A stretch of 35,984 nucleotides of DNA. It comes from Pseudomonadota bacterium (GTDB lineage Bacteria; Desulfobacterota; Desulfovibrionia; Desulfovibrionales; Desulfovibrionaceae). The DNA is taken from contig JAEWPX010000004.1 in assembly GCA_023399375.1 (NCBI GenBank), positions 1-35,984 on the forward strand, written 5' to 3'. Shown here piece by piece: positions 34,635 to 35,984 of the stretch (positions are counted from its first letter, which is position 1; every line of letters starts with the position of its first letter). The translations under genes were made by a program, and so were the position numbers. The notes under the pieces were generated by a model. It searched no databases. It saw only the letters and a list, made by a program, of their open reading frames with translations, and had not been told where the DNA came from.

Positions 34635-35984
34635 ATGAAAATGCGTTTGGGAGCACTGGCCCTGGCGGCCGGCATGGTTTTCGGCGCCATCGGCGCCGCC
34701 CATGCCGCCACCGAGGTCAAGATGACCGGTGATGCGCGTGTTTACGGCAACTTCTTTGAAAACCGCAACTACACCGGCTGGAACAAGACCGGCACCAAGA
34801 CCGAAGACACCTTCGAGATCTGGGAACGGTTCCGGCTGCGTACCGACTTCGTCGCCAACGAAGCCGTGAAGTTCCGTCTGGGCATCAAGGTGGAAGACAC
34901 CTGGGGCCACGGCACCTTCACCGCCGCCAACCCGGAAACCGCCGTGCAGGTCGATCTGGCCTATCTGCAGTTCCAGGTTCCCGGCTGCGACGGCGTCGAA
35001 GTGACCGCCGGTCTGCAGGACGTCAACCTGCCCCAGAGCGGCCTGTTCTACGGCAGCCCGGTGTGGAACGACAAGATGGCGGCCCTGACCATCAAGGCCC
35101 CGCTGATCGACAAGACCCTGGGCGTCCTGGCCGGTTTCGGTCGTCTGATCGACACCAACCGGACCTTCGACACCACCACCACCCAGCGGGCCGACGAGCT
35201 CGACGCCTACTTCCTGGCCCTGCCCGTCACCCTCGAGGGCTTCAAGGCCACCCCGTGGGCCATGGTTTCCGTGGCCGGCCGCAGCACCAACTACACCTAC
35301 AAGGACACCACCGACGTCGCCGAGTGGGGCAACAACTTTGCCAACACCCTGGTCTCCGCCGCCAGCGCCAAGGGCATGACCACTCCCGGCACCATCGGCT
35401 ACTGGAAGAACGACCAGAACGCCTACTACTGGGTCGGCGGCGCGTTCGAAGTGACCGCGCTTGATCCGGTCAAGTTCTACGCCGACGTGATCTACGGCGC
35501 CGGCGCCATGAACGACCACAAGGCCGCCAAGCGCCAGGGCTGGATGATCGACTTCGGCGCCGAGTACACGGGCCTGGACGTTGTCACCCCGCAGGTGTTC
35601 GCCTTCTGGTCCACCGGCGAAGACAAGTCCACCCGCAACGGCTCCGAGCGCATGCCGTACATGCGTTCCCAGTGGGGTCCGGGCAACAGCTTCCTGTTCG
35701 ACAGCAGCCAGGATCTGGGCAAGGGTTCCAACATGTACACCGATCCGGTCGGCAACTACGGCATCGGCGCCTCGCTGAACAACATTTCGTTCATCGAGAA
35801 GCTGACCAACCGCCTGACCTTCGTGTACGTGCGCGGCAACAACTCCGCCCGCGCCATCCGTGATTCGCAGCTCTACTACGCCAATGGCTACTTCAGCATG
35901 GGTCACGACCTGACCTACAACGAGTACGTCATGGGCCTGAACTTCGACACGAAGTACATGATCTACGAAAACCTGGCCGCCGTC
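34635..35984 (+). CDS. Desulfovibrio-type outer-membrane porin (3' end outside the window)
   Basis: 450 codons are present without a stop, so the gene continues past the right edge. A Sec signal peptide (KMRLGALALAAGMVFGAIG, cleavage near AHA-AT) precedes a beta-barrel rich in alternating aromatic strands and Asn/Asp/Gly turns, for example VYGNFFENRNYTGWNK, FEIWERFRLRTDF and FKATPWAMVSVAGR. The plan matches the homotrimeric porins abundant in Desulfovibrio outer membranes, which passively admit small solutes. ATG 34635 follows GGAGGAAGAG. Codon choice is more biased (AAC, GGC, CTG, GTC) than in the neighbours, as expected for high expression. Confidence 0.85.
   Translation, partial: MKMRLGALALAAGMVFGAIGAAHAATEVKMTGDARVYGNFFENRNYTGWNKTGTKTEDTFEIWERFRLRTDFVANEAVKFRLGIKVEDTWGHGTFTAANPETAVQVDLAYLQFQVPGCDGVEVTAGLQDVNLPQSGLFYGSPVWNDKMAALTIKAPLIDKTLGVLAGFGRLIDTNRTFDTTTTQRADELDAYFLALPVTLEGFKATPWAMVSVAGRSTNYTYKDTTDVAEWGNNFANTLVSAASAKGMTTPGTIGYWKNDQNAYYWVGGAFEVTALDPVKFYADVIYGAGAMNDHKAAKRQGWMIDFGAEYTGLDVVTPQVFAFWSTGEDKSTRNGSERMPYMRSQWGPGNSFLFDSSQDLGKGSNMYTDPVGNYGIGASLNNISFIEKLTNRLTFVYVRGNNSARAIRDSQLYYANGYFSMGHDLTYNEYVMGLNFDTKYMIYENLAAV

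Overview
The window is strongly GC-rich and encodes Gram-negative envelope genes (TamA/TamB, an outer-membrane porin, MacAB-like export, HflKC, SecF). It also carries cytoplasmic and periplasmic iron-sulfur proteins. The C-terminal porin resembles the homotrimeric porins of Desulfovibrio. Together with a DUF6599/DUF362/ferredoxin cluster and a double-cubane-type 2-hydroxyacyl-CoA dehydratase homologue, this points to an anaerobic sulfate reducer of the Desulfovibrionaceae, perhaps the Desulfovibrio/Solidesulfovibrio group. The assignment is inferred from gene content and no search was run. No tRNA, rRNA, CRISPR, insertion sequence or prophage was seen, so this looks like chromosomal backbone with lineage-specific inserts.

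Layout. 1-2.4 kb (minus): start of a methyltransferase-like gene, then a two-gene signalling unit, an HD-GYP response regulator overlapping a receiver-histidine kinase. 2.6-11.6 kb (plus): a P-type cation ATPase followed by tamA-tamB. 11.7-13.5 kb: two divergent small exported proteins and a small membrane protein. 13.6-16.7 kb (plus): GAPDH with an NADP-type cofactor pocket, a degenerate receiver-TPR protein, a protein made almost wholly of 11 tandem octapeptides, and a small lipoprotein. 17.0-20.2 kb (minus): hflK-hflC and a secF without secD. 20.3-25.5 kb (plus): a phosphohexomutase, a small exported protein, and a MacA/ATPase/permease exporter operon. 25.7-31.5 kb (minus): a five-gene predicted periplasmic redox operon (exported protein, DUF6599, Tat-exported DUF362 protein, NapH-NapG fusion, Tat-exported aldo/keto reductase). 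31.6-32.1 kb (minus): an orphan small protein. 32.2-34.3 kb (plus): a double-cubane cluster protein and its ATPase activator. 34.3-36.0 kb: a long AT-rich leader and a porin that runs off the window.

The least explained parts are the octapeptide-repeat protein and the periplasmic redox operon. The NapH-NapG fusion in that operon has an internal Tat-like segment. The double-cubane pair is also notable, because it has its own AT-rich promoter with an inverted repeat over the -10 and no acyl-CoA genes nearby.
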